64,000 nucleotides of DNA from Straminergon stramineum (taxonomy: Eukaryota > Streptophyta > Bryopsida > Hypnales > Calliergonaceae), in contig OY987269.1 in assembly GCA_963920665.1 (NCBI GenBank), positions 10,294,501 through 10,358,500 on the forward strand, written 5' to 3'. Both the position numbers and the translations under genes were made by a program. Of this stretch, positions 13,406-26,583 are shown piece after piece. Position 1 is the first letter of the stretch; the number at the start of each line of letters is the position of its first letter. The notes under the pieces were generated by a model, which did no database searches, had not been told where the DNA came from, and worked only from the letters and a program-made list of their open reading frames with translations.

Positions 13406-13416
13406 GGGGGGGGGGG
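13406..13416 (+). repeat. G-run (11)
   Basis: Eleven consecutive G. Possible assembly or length uncertainty. Confidence 0.9.
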
Positions 13417-13912
13417 TCCTTCCTTGCCTCATCAATCTATTCCGTTTGTCCTAGATTTCTATTTGTTGTCCTTGTGGTTCTTTGTGTTTCTTTGCCGAGC
13501 CACTTGTGGCTAGTATTTAGTATCTTACCGTTTGCAACGAAACTCAATATTAAATGCAATGTTTAGGGAGAAACGCCAATAGTTCATTGTTAATCAATGC
13601 CTTTGGAAAAATAATTGTTTAGAGTGTGTAAATGGAAGATTCAAAATTGGACAAAAAATTGGTAGGACTGGCAACCACCCGTTGTGCTAAAATAAAAAGT
13701 GGATATGCATCCACCGCTTTCATGAAATTGTCAAATCTTAGCGGCTTGCCATGATTTCAAATCCAAGGTTGATACCTAGCTAGCTTGCTAGAGGTGGGTA
13801 TGTTCTTGGACACTTTAGGGTTGGTTGTGGTATCTAATTCATGCTTCGCTATTTCTGTCTACCCAATATAATGAAATAAAGTTTGGAGTATAGTTTCAAA
13901 ACCATCATGTAT

Positions 13913-14847
13913 TTGCCCCCTAAAGGACCAAGGTGCGTTTTTTTGGCAACATAGTATTTTTGGGCAGGTATGTGTGACTATAAGTTTTCATATTTTTGGC
14001 CCAAACTTTATTAGAAGGTGTGGACGAGGAATATCTTTCCTATGCACTAAATTTCAGGGCATATGGAAATATGAATCAAAAGTTATGGCCTAATATGTAG
14101 TTTGTCTCTCAACTTAGGCAGTCCGGGCAGATCTGAAAAAAATCATTTTTTTCAAAAATAAAAATTTGAAATTGATTTTTTAGATTTATATATACATAGA
14201 AAGCTTTGAATTGTTCCATTTTGATCAATGAGTCAAAATTTATGAGATGTTTTAGTTTGAGGGCAAGTATGGATTCTCTACTCTAAAACAAACTTTGAAG
14301 TCCTTTATTTAACTCAATTTTAAATATTTTTGGAAAAAAAATAAAAACATTAGGTGTAGATTGTTTATTCCAACATTACAACCATTGGGATTGTCATTTT
14401 TCAATTCCATAACTAAAATCTTAACAATTTAGTATTTTGAATCATTCTCTACTTCTTTCTACTTACTATTTTTTTCCTATATGTTGTACAATTTCAAATG
14501 ATTCGAAACTTTTCAAGAATGTTGCCAACTTGCCTTGAAGAATGAATCTAAAGAAGCACCACAATTTTAGACATTTTTTCATACAAATGTGACCTTGTGA
14601 AGTGTAGCTGCTCATTTTTTCACAAGGCCAAAAAAAGGATTTTTATCACTTCAAATGCTAATATCTTGCAATCTACACGGTGGAAATTTCTGAAATTTAT
14701 CCACATCTTCTCAATCTAGTGTAGTACAACATCCTACACTTACATGTGTCCAAAAATGATATTTTTCAAAAATTTGGTACTTGTATTAGAAATGGCAGTT
14801 TTTGAGAGTTTTTGGTGATAACATAGTCAAGGAACTTTAGGGGTTAA
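13913..14847 (+). mobile_element. TTAA-type MITE, subfamily B
   Basis: The core starts CCCCTAAAGGACCAAGG and ends GGAACTTTAGGGG. The right flank is TTAA (14844-14847); the left flank is TTGC, a probable mutation. It aligns along its length with 16077-17006 (same strand) and with 17965-19092 and 38461-39377 (opposite strand). It has no coding capacity. Confidence 0.8.
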
Positions 14848-16076
14848 AAGAAGAAGATTGTAGACTTTGTCAATTTGAAGTTTAAGGAAAGTGGATGAGA
14901 AGAATTTGATACTAAAGAAAATGAACTAGAAGATTTTGATAAGGAGAGGACAAAACTAGTGCCCTTGGAAAAAAACTAGCTCCCCTTCTACAAAGAGGAG
15001 AGAAATTACCAACACAACTAGAAAAAAACTTACCAAATACTAGTTGCATTTTACCAATAGAATTAGTCTTGGTAAAATGCTCAATCAAGGGGCTACAAGA
15101 AGGGCATTGTAATACTAAAGTAGTGTCATGTTATAGAAAAATAACATGTCTATCTTCATCCAATGAGAAACTATCCTATGTCTATAAATTGGCTCTATTC
15201 AAGTTATGTTTGGGGAGCTAGAAGGGAGAGAAGGTGGAAAGCCTAGTTTAATGGTGCCAAACTATATTAACCTCTAAAGGCCAATTGTTTGTTGAATAGA
15301 AAATTTAAAATCCAAATAGGTTCCTACAAAGTTAATTTTAATTGGATATTCACAAAGTTTTGACAAAAGGTGTGAACATGTATCTTCTTAGTGTGAATAT
15401 AATCTTCTTTCTGATCGAGTGTCTGGATCAAAATTTATGTTGTCCAAATTTTTTTGGTAGCTCAAGCAATTGGGGCATCTTTTGTTAAAATCCTCATCAA
15501 CTTCTAAAATTTGGCATGTATGTAATTAGTACTGTATGGCATGAAATTGTCCAAAAAAAACAAATCTTAGTTCTCAAATTACATTCTAAGAGGTCAAACT
15601 TTGATAGCTATGTTGGGGCAATTTCAAGCCTTATTATCTTGCAATCTTTGAAGTTAAAGTTCTTAAGAAAATTTCCTACATAATTATTTCAAATGCTTGT
15701 CTCTAAATTTTCACCATTTGGATTTCAAATTAAAAAAATTCTTCATTGCTTAAGAAATTGTTATAAATATGACTAGAGTATTGGCAATTCACTTAACCTC
15801 TTTGCATTGCAGGGTGATTTAGAGTAAGCTAGACTATGTATTTGTTTCTAAAAAATTTCATAACTGAACCTAACATCATATACGTAAGAATGGGTCATTA
15901 GAAGAAACATTGTTGTTTTTGTTCCACTTTGGTGTGCTTTTGGCTAGTACTCCCACTACTATGCCCTTTTGAAATATTAAAAAACAGAATAATATTTGAG
16001 GATGATTAGTATGATGCTAATAATAACATATCACCAAAATTTTAGACCTAAAAAAGTTCTAGGTCTATACCAAAAG
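14848..16076. other. Intergenic, no gene seen
   Basis: AT-rich DNA between two subfamily-B elements. No supported feature. Confidence 0.5.
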
Positions 16077-17006
16077 TTAACCCCTAAAGGACCAAACTAC
16101 GTTTTTTGGCAACATTGCGATTTTGGGCAGCTCACTACAAATAGAGTTTTTCGGGTTTTTTCTTTGAAATTTTCGCACAAACTATGCCTGAGGAGTAGCT
16201 TTAAGGCCCAACAATTTTCCTAACATTTGACTACATGGTTAGAAAGTTATGGCATGATATGTAATTTTCATTGATCTTCGGGTAGCCCAAAAATTTCTTT
16301 AAAATATATTTTTTTAAGAAATAAAAATCTGAAATTGGTTTTCTCAATTTATGTATAAATGGAAAGCTTTGAATCATTCCATTTTGATTAATGAAAGTTT
16401 TGAGGAGTTTTAGTTTGCGGGTAGTTATAGATTCTCTACTCTAAAATAAACTTTGAAGTCCTTTATTTAACTCAATTTTAAATATTTTTGGAAAAAAAAT
16501 AAGATGATAGGATGTAGATTGTTTATTACAACATTACAGCCTTTGGGATTAGCATTTTTCAATTCCATAACAAAATTCTTCACAATTTAGTATTTTGAAT
16601 CATTCTCTACTTCTTTCTACTTACTATTTTTTTCCTATATGTTGTACAATTTCAAATGATCCGAAACTTTTCAAGAATGTTGCCAACTTGCCTTGAAGAA
16701 TGAATCCAAAGAGTAACCACCATTTTGGAATTTTTTTCATACAAATGTGGCCTTGTGAAGTGCAGCTGCCTATTTTTTTACAGGGCCCCCAAAAGGACTT
16801 TTGTCCATTCAAATGCTAATATCTTACAATCTACATGGTAGAAATTTCTAAAAAATTTTCCACGTCTTCTAAAATCAGTGTACTAGAAGATCTTATGATT
16901 ACATGTGTCCAAAAATGTTTTTTTCCTAAATTTTGGCGCTTGTCCTAGAAATGACAGTTTTGGAGTATTTTTGGAGAAATCATAGTCTGAAACATGTAGG
17001 GGTTAA
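16077..17006 (+). mobile_element. TTAA-type MITE, subfamily B
   Basis: TTAA at 16077-16080 and 17003-17006 flank a 922-bp core starting CCCCTAAAGGACCAAAC and ending GAAACATGTAGGGG. It is closely similar to the copy at 13913-14847 across the interior (for example CTTTATTTAACTCAATTTTA). It has no coding capacity. Confidence 0.85.
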
Positions 17007-17964
17007 AAGGTTATAGTTAAAAATTAAAAGTTAAAATTTATTTACAAAATAGAGTGCGCTCAAATTTTGAAGAAAATAGACACTTTGACGTTTTAATTTG
17101 TCAAAAATAGGAAAAAAAATTTACAAAGAAAATAAAAATTGTTCATTGGGAAGGACTTCATGGTGAAGAGGTTTTATTAAAAAATAATCTTAGAAACGTC
17201 TTCAATGTTAAAAAATGAGTACGTATAGGAGCCCTATTTGCACTAACATGGAGGACATAAAATAATATATTTTCAAACACCCCTTAGGAGGAACATGCCT
17301 GCCTATTAACAAATCAATAGAAAGTTTTTTTACTATACGAATACTTTCTACTTTTTATGCTTCACATTATGTTCTTTAATGCAAATTTCAAAAAAAATTT
17401 AGAACTTATATTTCATTGCGCATTGTTGTTTTGTTCGAACCCCTTGAGCTTTTAGGGGTAACACACCTTTGTACAATTAGAATTAAAAAAAAATTGAATT
17501 TTTGTTTTTTGGAATATGCATCAAAAATTGGTAGTTTGGAACCAATCCTCTTCCAAAAAAAACACCAGCCTTTCGGGTTCAAGAATGAAATGCAAGTAGC
17601 ATAAGAATTTTCATAATTGTTGACATAAAAAGCTAATGTAAATTCATGTCAATTTGGTGCATGGAATAGTGCCAATTCAATAAAATTGATGTTTTTTTGT
17701 AAATTTGAATTTTGGTTTCACCATATATGAAAAAAATACTTCAATTTGGTTTCTACCCCTAGTGAAAATTATCATATGATGTGCAAGGAAGTTTGGGGTT
17801 AAACAAGTCATGTAAAGATGTGTTACAAACATATTATAATACCATATTTTATTCCAATATCCAAATGCTAATATTTGTATGTCATATCTATATTCATATC
17901 CCATATTTGGTAATGCCCCATGTGCATGTATGCATATATGTTTCCATGTACAATCAAACTTCTC

Positions 17965-19092
17965 TTAACCCCTAAATGTAATGTATTTGAGTATCATTAG
18001 GAAAATTTTCAGGTCTCAACAAGGTTGCAAGTTTTGCACCCCGTGGTGCAATTATGGAAAAAAAATTAAAAATTATTTTTTATTGTTTAAATTTGAAATG
18101 TGACGTGGCACTACTAGTGCCACATCAGAGACATGTCAAAATTTTCAATTTTTATTTTTATTTTTTCTATATTTGCACCGCAAGGAGGGGGCTGAAAATC
18201 TAAAACTCACAGCCCTCCCTTGAACTCAGAATTTTCCTAATGGTTATCACCAAAAACATTGCAAAATTGCCATTTCTAGTACAAGTACCAAATTTTAGAA
18301 AAAATACATTTTTGGACTCATGTAAGTATAGGCTCTTGTTGTACGTTGGTTTGAGAAGTAGTGGAAAAAATTTCAGAAATTTCCACCATGTAGATTGCAA
18401 TATATTAGCATTCAAAATTGATAAAAAGTTTTTTCTTGTCCCTGCAAAAACCCAGGCAGCTGCACTTCATAAGGTCACAATTGTATGAAAAAATGTCCAA
18501 AATGGTGGTGCTCCTTTGGATTCATTCTCCAAGGCTTGTTAGCTACATTGTTCAGAATTTATTTATGGAATTGAAAAATGACAATCCCAATGGTTGTAAC
18601 ATTGTAATAAACAATCTCCATCCACTACTTTAATTTTTTTCCCCCAATATTAAAAATTGAGTTAAATAAAGGTCTTCAAAGTTCATTTTAGAATGGAGAT
18701 TCCGTAACTACCCACAAACTACCCACAATTAAAACTCTTCATAAATTTCATCTCATTAATCAAAATGGAATGATTCAAAGCTTTCTACGTATATAAAAAT
18801 TAATAAAAAAACAATTAAAAATTAAAAATTAATTTCAATTTTTAAAAAAAGTGATTTTTAAAGAAGTTTTTAATGTTGTCTGAGTTACCCACCGAGCAAT
18901 GAAAACTACATATTATACAATAACTTTTTAACCATGTATTCAAAAGTTATAAAAATTGTTGGGCCTAAAAGCTACCCCTTTGACACATGTTTTGTGAAAA
19001 TTTTTAAGAAAAAAAATAAAAATTCCAATTCATACTAAGGTGCCCTAAACCGGTGTATTGCCAAAAATGCCGTTTGATCCTTTAGGGGTTAA
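17965..19092 (-). mobile_element. TTAA-type MITE, subfamily B, carrying a nested insertion
   Basis: TTAA at 17965-17968 and 19089-19092. In - orientation it begins CCCCTAAAGGATCAAACGG. Near the left edge the element is interrupted at 17995-18242 by a second, unrelated element. Without that insertion its length is close to those of the other subfamily-B copies. Confidence 0.78.
17995..18242. mobile_element. Nested foldback-ended element (TIR CATTAGGAAAATT)
   Basis: CATTAGGAAAATT at the left is mirrored by AATTTTCCTAATG at the right, and weaker inverted similarity continues inward (CTCAACAAGG / CCTTGAACTC-type). It sits inside a TTAA element. Related segments (TTGCAAGTTCTCGGACT) occur near 1229-1247 and, inverted, near 24010-24035. 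The superfamily is unknown. Confidence 0.6.
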
Positions 19093-19326
19093 GTTACTAC
19101 ATGGATCAATGGGGAGTAGTTTTTAGTAATATGCACATAGAGTTTCTCAGTGAATGGTGGTCACTCAAGGGTTCTCTATTCCCATTCTAAAACTCAAATC
19201 AATCAATTTGACCAAGTGCACAATTGCACACAAAACAATTGGAACTAACTTCCTATCAATGCAACAATTTGTTGAAAAAAGTGGGTCTAAATTATGTAAA
19301 AAGCATAAGCTCAACAATGATTGCAA

Positions 19327-20243
19327 TTAACCCCTAAAGATCCATTGTCCACTTGGGGGACAAAATGGATTTCGAGTAGGTTTCTATGACCTCAATTTTT
19401 AGTGAAACTATTTGAAAATTTCTTATAAGATAGAAAAACTTCTTTGTGGGAATATGATTTTTATTTCAATCAATGTCTATGAGCAAAAGTTATGCAATCT
19501 TAAACATAATTTTCATATCACCATGCAAAAAAATAAATCCACAAAAACTTGAAAAAGAAAATTGATCTTCTTTCCTCATAGATTATATTTTTGTCTACAT
19601 TTGAAGCTTTGATTGATTCCATTTGGATTAGTGATGCGAAAGTGATGAACAATCTTGTTTTTTGGTCCATATGAGCATCTTCTTGAAAAATGAACTTATA
19701 GAATTCATTTTTCAATGCAATTTTCACAATTTTTCAAAAAGAATTGTCTTGGCAAGGTTAAGTTTGCTTGCTAGAACAATCTCACCATTGGGATTATTGT
19801 ATTTCAATCCCATCTTAGAGCTATTAATGATTTATTTTTTCTTGTAATCTTGGACCTACTTCTAATTAACAATTTTTTAAAGAACAAAAATCACAAGTTA
19901 AAATTTTTTTTCTTAGACTATCAACTCAATTCTTCAATACAATTTTTTTTTTTTAATTCAAAGTCCAAAGTACCAAAAATTCAACAAAAGGCGGTCAAAG
20001 TCATTTGAAATTACAAGCCAATGTTCAAAAAGAAAATTCCAACTTTGAATGCTAATATTTGTCAATCTATATGGTTTAAACTTCATGAAATTTTTACCAC
20101 TTGGTCTAAGACAAGTAGAGTACAAGATCCTATAGTTACTTCTTTAAATTTAAATTAAATTTTTTTTCTTAGGTGAACGCAGCAGAAATGACAGTTTTGA
20201 GTGTTTTTTGACAGAAAAATGACCTTGGGACTTTAAGGGTTAC
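19327..20243 (+). mobile_element. TTAA-type MITE, subfamily A, longest copy
   Basis: TTAA at 19327-19330; the right flank is TTAC (20240-20243), one base off. The ends are CCCCTAAAGATCCATTG and TTGGGACTTTAAGGG. Its interior carries segments shared with subfamily B (ATGACAGTTTTG, TTAACTCAATTT-type), linking the two subfamilies. It has no coding capacity. Confidence 0.8.
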
Positions 20244-20483
20244 GTTAATTGCAGTTTTGTTTTTTTGTTTTTTCTGAGACAAATGAATAAGTTAATTACT
20301 GTTTGAGGCAGGCTTGCTTGTGAGAAGCAGAGTTCATCAGTCATAACTTACAGGCAAAAAGGCAAGGCTGACTGCCCGGTCTGTACCAAAGCAGGCATGC
20401 CTCAAACAGTGTGCACGTACTGTAACTCAGTGCCACAAAAGTTGATCAATAACTATTAAATAAGGCTGCCAAAGCCACTCCAA

Positions 20484-20713
20484 TTAACCCTTAAACGACA
20501 CGGCAGATGATTATTGTCCGATGAATGACAAGGAATTCTCTTGTATAGGACAGAATTGCAACTATTCATCCTCGGAATTAGGGGTGGAAAGGGAAGATCT
20601 TCTACAATAGTTTGACTCCCAATGAGTATTTCTGTTTTTTCTAAAGTGGATGATGTCACACGGTTTCAAAATGGCTGATTTCCATGGTCATGAATCCGGC
20701 ATTCAAGTGTTAA
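20484..20713 (+). mobile_element. TTAA-type MITE, subfamily D (about 222 bp)
   Basis: TTAA at both ends; the core starts CCCTTAAACGACACGGC and ends CCGGCATTCAAGTG. It is nearly collinear with the copies at 21041-21270, 45983-46212 and 53164-53392, sharing GCAACTATTCATCCTCGGAA and GTTTGACTCCCAATGAGTAT. Confidence 0.87.
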
Positions 20714-21040
20714 GATAGTGCAAGATTCATGCGGTGGGGATAATTAAGTTTTAACTTATGTCCACCAACGGCTAAAGCTCAGTTAGAATTTATGGTGTAA
20801 CTTAAAGTTATGTTTACACTTGGTGTTAAAGAATGTTGTTATTGAAGGTGTTAGGAATGAATTTCCACCTATTTCTATACTAGATTTACATTGCCAACAT
20901 CACTCCTAACACTAAGTGGGAACATACTTTTTCACTAAAAGTTTGTTCTATCACTTGTACTCTTTTGTTCAGATAGAATCGATGATTCTGGGCACACTTG
21001 GCCAGAGTATGCTCACTTTAGCTATAAGGTATGTGATCCT

Positions 21041-21270
21041 TTAACCCCTAAACGATGCAGTGGACATTTTATGTCTGATGAATGTCAAGGAATTTTCCTT
21101 TGTAGGATAGAATTGCAACTATTCATCCTCGGAATTAGGGGTGGAAAGGGGAGATCTTCTACAATAGTTTGACTCCCAATGAGTATTTTTGATTTCTTCA
21201 AAGTGGATGATGTCACATGGTTTCAAAATGTCTGATTTCCACAGTCACTAGCCCGGCGTTCAAGGGTTAA
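21041..21270 (+). mobile_element. TTAA-type MITE, subfamily D
   Basis: TTAA 21041-21044 and 21267-21270 around a 222-bp core starting CCCCTAAACGATGCAG and ending CCCGGCGTTCAAGGG. It lies only about 330 bp after the previous copy, in the same orientation. Confidence 0.88.
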
Positions 21271-21528
21271 TTGACACTAATTGCAATTGTGAGTGTAGAA
21301 CTATTACATGGCAAAAATTTACTTTTATGGAGTTGTCTTGATAAGTGAAACTTGTGAGAGTGGATTGATGTTTTAATTTCCAATGGATTTAGCGAATGAT
21401 GCATTCTTTGGGAACCATATGAATAAGTTACGAAGTTTCTATATGTTGAATGTAGGTAATTATAAATCATCAACAATAGGCTCAAGACATGCATTTAGAA
21501 GGTGCACGGTTCATTTACAGGATCTTGA

Positions 21529-21861
21529 TGTAAGGTAGGAGGTCCATAAAGTGCCCTTCAAAGAGCTAAAACTGAATTTGTGGGAGGTGGAACTTCTTGA
21601 AATATTTTTCAGTAAATTTTCTTAGAAAGACAAGTGCAATTGGCATCTAATGCAAGTAGTTTCATGTTTTTTGGAATTTTGTGGAAATAGTTATAAATTT
21701 TTGAAGTTGAAATGGCATAGGGCTCTAAAACCACCCACCTCTTCAAATGTACACTATTGATACATCCTTGTAAGAATGAAAAAACCACATGTACAAACCA
21801 TGTACATTTGAGGAGGTGGGCGTTTTTAGTGCTTGAGCGGATTTCGAGCCTCTACTACCAT
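21529..21861 (+). mobile_element. TA-flanked mariner-type MITE
   Basis: Left TA-AGGTAGGAGGTCCATAAAG; right GAGCCTCTACTACCA-TA. It shares its interior (GTGGAACTTCTTGAAATATT, CACCCACCTC) with 11244 and 47433. A TA dinucleotide lies at both borders, as expected of Tc1/mariner-type insertions. It has no ORF of note. Confidence 0.75.
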
Positions 21862-22683
21862 AGACTATAGGAGCCATCCCATTCCTAATGACATCCCCAT
21901 TTGGGTAGTGCAGGGAGTTCTATTTTTGTATAGGTTTGAGATGAATAAGAGATCAAGAATGGAGTATTATGATTGGGCTAGAGGACTATCGCTTATGCAA
22001 CCAGTCCTTGGGATGACATATATGACCAATATAGGACGAACATAATCTTCACCTAGAAAATTCATGGTAATTGTGTTTTGGGAAATCAAATTGTTAAAAA
22101 TTATGGAGTCCTCTTGAAATCTATTTATACACATGGGGAAAATTTTCTACTCAACATACTTGCGCTCTAGATATGCTCAATTGCTTAAGTGGTTAGAAAT
22201 GGATTACCTTACTACTAAGTGAATATGTGATAAACTTTTCAAAAAATATCAAGTGCATCGATTGCAAGATTATAACATTCAAAGTTACAAGGAAAAAAAA
22301 AATTGGTAGTAATCCTCCCAAATATCTTGTTGGCTTAAAAGTTTGGCATGAGTCAGTTTACTAATAGGATTGAAGTTAGTTGGAAACCTTCAAAATGTGT
22401 TGAGAGGTTTCTTTTGATCAACAGAATGCAAATGAGCAAAGAATTTAAGCTGGCTTCCAGGGACTTCCAGAATCTGATGGATTAGAGGATCTAAACAAAA
22501 AAATCTGATTGTTACTGCAATTCTACGTAACTATGCAATACACAAAAATTCATATCCATAACATTCACTAGTTTTCATGTTCACTGCCTTTCTTCCATGC
22601 ACCCTGCTCATCACATTGAGCCTCCACTTGTCCACTTAGCTACTGATGAAGTATTGTTGGGTGTGGAATATTTTACACCATGT

Positions 22684-23079
22684 ATGATAGAACCATGCAT
22701 TACCAACCAGAACCCATGGTCAATACATAGGTAATGGGAAATTCAACAAAGAGATGACAGACTGGTAACCATTAAGTTTTGGGTTTACCACCATCTTGTA
22801 GCCATCATTGTAATGACACATCTGTAGCCATCTTGAGAGCCAAATTAGTCTTTAGATGAGCAATGATGGAAGAATCTATGTATTGGGGATGGGAGCAAGC
22901 TAACTTTTGGCTTCTAAAATTCATAAAAATTTGAATTTAAGGAAAAAAAATTATGAAAATTTGACAACACCCATCATTTTGATCTCTCTACATGGCAAAA
23001 ATTTAACAATGCCTTCTACTACTACTCCAGATCATTCACAAAATGCTTAAGTGGCTGGTAATGGGCGGTTCTACTATAT
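22684..23079 (+). mobile_element. MITE with about 27-bp imperfect TIR (ATGATAGAACC...)
   Basis: Left ATGATAGAACCATGCATTAC and right end (reversed) ATAGTAGAACCGCCCATTAC form an imperfect terminal inverted repeat. A close direct copy is at 41533-41932 and a diverged one at 44838-45243. The target duplication is not clear. Confidence 0.7.
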
Positions 23080-25832
23080 TGTAGAATCAAGGTAATGATA
23101 GTGCATGCTACTGAATGTTATGCATTCTTGAAATTAAAGGAGATTGTATGCCTTGGGCCATCTCCTACAATGAAGTATAAAAGATACCATGTTAGAAATC
23201 AACTTGAACTCTGTTTGCATTTGTCTTGGAGGGTGAAAAAGCTTGCATGTACTTTCCCTACACTTGCACCCAAAATGTGGCTTGGGATGTTATGAGGGCT
23301 CTATCATATGGCAAATTTGATGTGATAGATGTTGTTTAAACTACTAGAATTGGGGGGCCTGAATAATGTTTGTCTAGATGTTTTTTCTTCTCCTAAACCA
23401 TGTTTTAGTAAGAAACAATGTTCATAAGGAATGTCTCTTGAAAGGACAACATTCAAGAATTCAATGTTGCTTCAATGTTTTCAATTTTGTTCTCAAATTT
23501 GTTCCCAAGTGAATGCATATATTTTCCCATAATCTTAGTCAAGATAGAGGAGGAGAAAAGGTGTAAACATTGTATGAAATTCCAAATTAGAATTCTCTAA
23601 GTACTATACTATATTGTGCTTTTTATATTATGGTATATGATATTGGAAATCAAGTACAATACAATATTATATATAATATCATATACATTTATATCATTCA
23701 CCATAATGTAAAAAGTATGATATCCCTCTTTGCTTGTAGAAACTCTTTTGGTATGATTAGGAGCCCCCACATTTTTTGTGACAATGATGAGTGTACTAAA
23801 GACCATCATTAGATTTTTTTAGCTACATTGGAGAGTTGTTTCAGGTTGGTTTTCCATATTGGGAACTAGTCATTGTTGGCCATAATTACAATTTCTTAAA
23901 AGTTTGATTTTTTTTTCAAAATAATATTTAAAAAATAATTTTATTATTGTTATCTAACATGGTATTTGCTTTGCCATGTCATCCTATTGTTGTCGCCAAA
24001 TTCTACTAGTCCGAGAACTCAGGGGAATCTTGCAGCCCTATAGACTAGCTGAATTTCATCTAATGTGTTTCATCATTGAAATTGAGTTTAGAGATATTTG
24101 GTGATCATATGGTGTGTTCGACTTTGGTGGACTTCACTCCTCTAGGTAGAAACTCTCTCTTCCTACTTACAATCCAACAACCATCGCTAGGGAATTGAAC
24201 TAAGTTATATATATATATTCTATTATTACAATTTTTTTTAAATGATAGTCATTCTACAACTTTGGCATTTTTATAGTTTAGATTGCATGGTCTGAAATCT
24301 ATAATTGACCTAAATGGTTTAGACTGTATAGATTGAAAATGGTATCTGGAATATCATCATTTTTACAAAATTTTCTATTTTTCTATCTCACCATCCGTTT
24401 CAAAGAAAAATCAATCAATCAATATATATTCCCATTATTCACATCTTTTTCTCACACACATTTCTTTATATCTTGAGCTCAAGAATTTTGAAAAACGAAG
24501 ACCTTAACATGAATGAGACTTTCAATAACTTCTTGACAATAGCTTCCAAATTATCATTGAGTCCAAATCATATTTTGTTATATACTAGTATTGTCATATG
24601 GACAATAAGATGGGTGTGAAATCCTTTGTTCATGGACATCTTAAGATAAGGTACCTTTTTGTGGCACTTCACAATTTTCACCCCATTCTAGCCACTCACA
24701 GAGGTATTTTGATGGCTAGTAAGTAATTTGCATTCTTGGGATGTGATAGTGATACTTTTGGTGTGTGTGCAAGAGATGGGCTTAGCTTAGTAGCCAAAAA
24801 TAGGGCTTTCATAATTTTGAGGTGTCAAAGCATTGCAATTTATTGCCATTTCAAACCTTTGTGAAAAAAATTGATACTTCTTCAACCCTCTAAAGAATCT
24901 AATTAGAAAGTATGGCTACAATAGGGTATTAGGGTGGCTTGCCTTATGTTTTTCCACAAATTTTTATTCTCCCTAGTTGCTCTTTTACACAATCAAAAGT
25001 GATTGCCGTTTCATGAATTATTTTGGAATCTAAGGGCCACTTCATACTATGGTTGTCTAAGTTGAGAGGCCATGTGATTGAGTGTCCAAACTTTGTTGAA
25101 AGTCCAAAGAAATGGACAATGAATGAGCAATAAAATGTAGGAATTGGAGCCTTTAGCCAACCGTATTGTGAAGCCTCCAAAGGCCAAGACCAAGCCCAAA
25201 GTCCAAATCTAAAATATTTGTTCAACTTCTATCCTTCTCTCTCTACATTAATCCATTCAATTTTTGAAATTTTTCATGAAACCTCATTCCATGTGGCAAT
25301 TTTTTCAAGCAAAAGATTAAAAAATCCATTAGAAAGGAGTCAAAAGGTCTCTCATCATCAAACAAGGAATATGAAGGGTATAAATGGAATAAGAAGGTAT
25401 CATTGATCATTGAGGGGAAGTAGGTTTTATTGAATGCAAAGACTCTCCATTGTAATGGTAGAGACTAGGTTTCAAACCCCAATGGCAACCACAAATAACA
25501 AATAGAAAACAACAAACAAAGGCTTTGAGAGAATTCTACCTACTACTACAAAACAATATTTCTAGTCAAATCTACCAACTGAGATCTTGTTAGTTTTGGA
25601 TTTTTTATGAAAAAATTCAATGGACTCTCAATTAGAGTTTGGGCCTCTATTTGGTAGACCCAAACTTTGATCGAGAATTTATCGCCATGTCAGCATTGGA
25701 TTGCCATGAAGGCGACAGACTTTGGATTGTGCTTCCTTGTGTGAAGGGTCAAGAGGTTGAAATCTTGGATTTTTGAAATGTAATTGGCTGAAATTGATAG
25801 ATTCTTGACTTCGTGCCATAGTGTGAAGTGGC
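23080..25832. other. Intergenic, no gene seen
   Basis: AT-rich DNA with an AT-palindromic patch at 23629-23700. Short open frames only. Confidence 0.5.
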
Positions 25833-25840
25833 CCTAAAAG

Positions 25841-26202
25841 CATAGTTGTTCTGTCGAACACATTTAGGGGTTGGGTGTCGAGTTGTTCGTTTGATGTCGC
25901 GTGTCGTACAAGACGAGTGTCGTGTATACATGACAATTTTGACGAATAAAGCCTTATCCTAATAGCAGAGATAATTTGAAATCTCATTTTATTTATGATC
26001 CATAATTAAGAATGGAATAAGTGATTATTAAATTGAGACACTTCAATAAAATAAAACTCAAATATGTCAAGATTGGAAATAGAAAGTGTTTTATTTGAAA
26101 GTCAACCTTAAAGTTGACTTTATTAGACGGACAAGGGGGTCTACTAGACGTGTTGGACGTTGTGTTCGTCGTGTTGTTGAGTTGTTCGGCCGAACAACCA
26201 TG
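25841..26202. mobile_element. hAT-type MITE with perfect 8-bp target duplication
   Basis: The terminal inverted repeat is CATAGTTGTTCTGTCGAACA on the left and CATGGTTGTTCGGCCGAACA on the right (read inward), 17 of 20 matching. It is flanked by CCTAAAAG at 25833-25840 and again at 26203-26210. An 8-bp duplication with CA-starting ends fits hAT. The core (362 bp) has no transposase. Confidence 0.9.
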
Positions 26203-26335
26203 CCTAAAAGAGCATGTCTTCAGACAAAGATCAACTAAAGCACAAAGAACTAATGTTATCCAACATACAATTTGAATATCAATTCCAGTTTTGCATTCAA
26301 AGTGCACCCACATTCACTATTGGATCATCACTAAT

Positions 26336-26536
26336 TAAGGTAGGTACACCCCAAACCACCATTTTTTACTATTGTGTCTAGTTGCTATTATTACATTATT
26401 TCATTTTTTCATCTTTTCTTTTTGGCAAGCAAAAGGAGGTTCTAAGGTACCAAAAAACATGACATTTGGATACCATATTCAAAAGTTATGAAGGATCAAA
26501 AGTCTTTTCTGGTAGAGGTTTTAGAATTGTTTCTTC

Positions 26537-26583
<47 letters not shown>

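Noticed and set aside
12990..13435. Possible - strand gene relic
   Set aside because: Two overlapping - strand frames give protein-like text, but the stretch is short, broken and unlike any family I know. Too weak to list.
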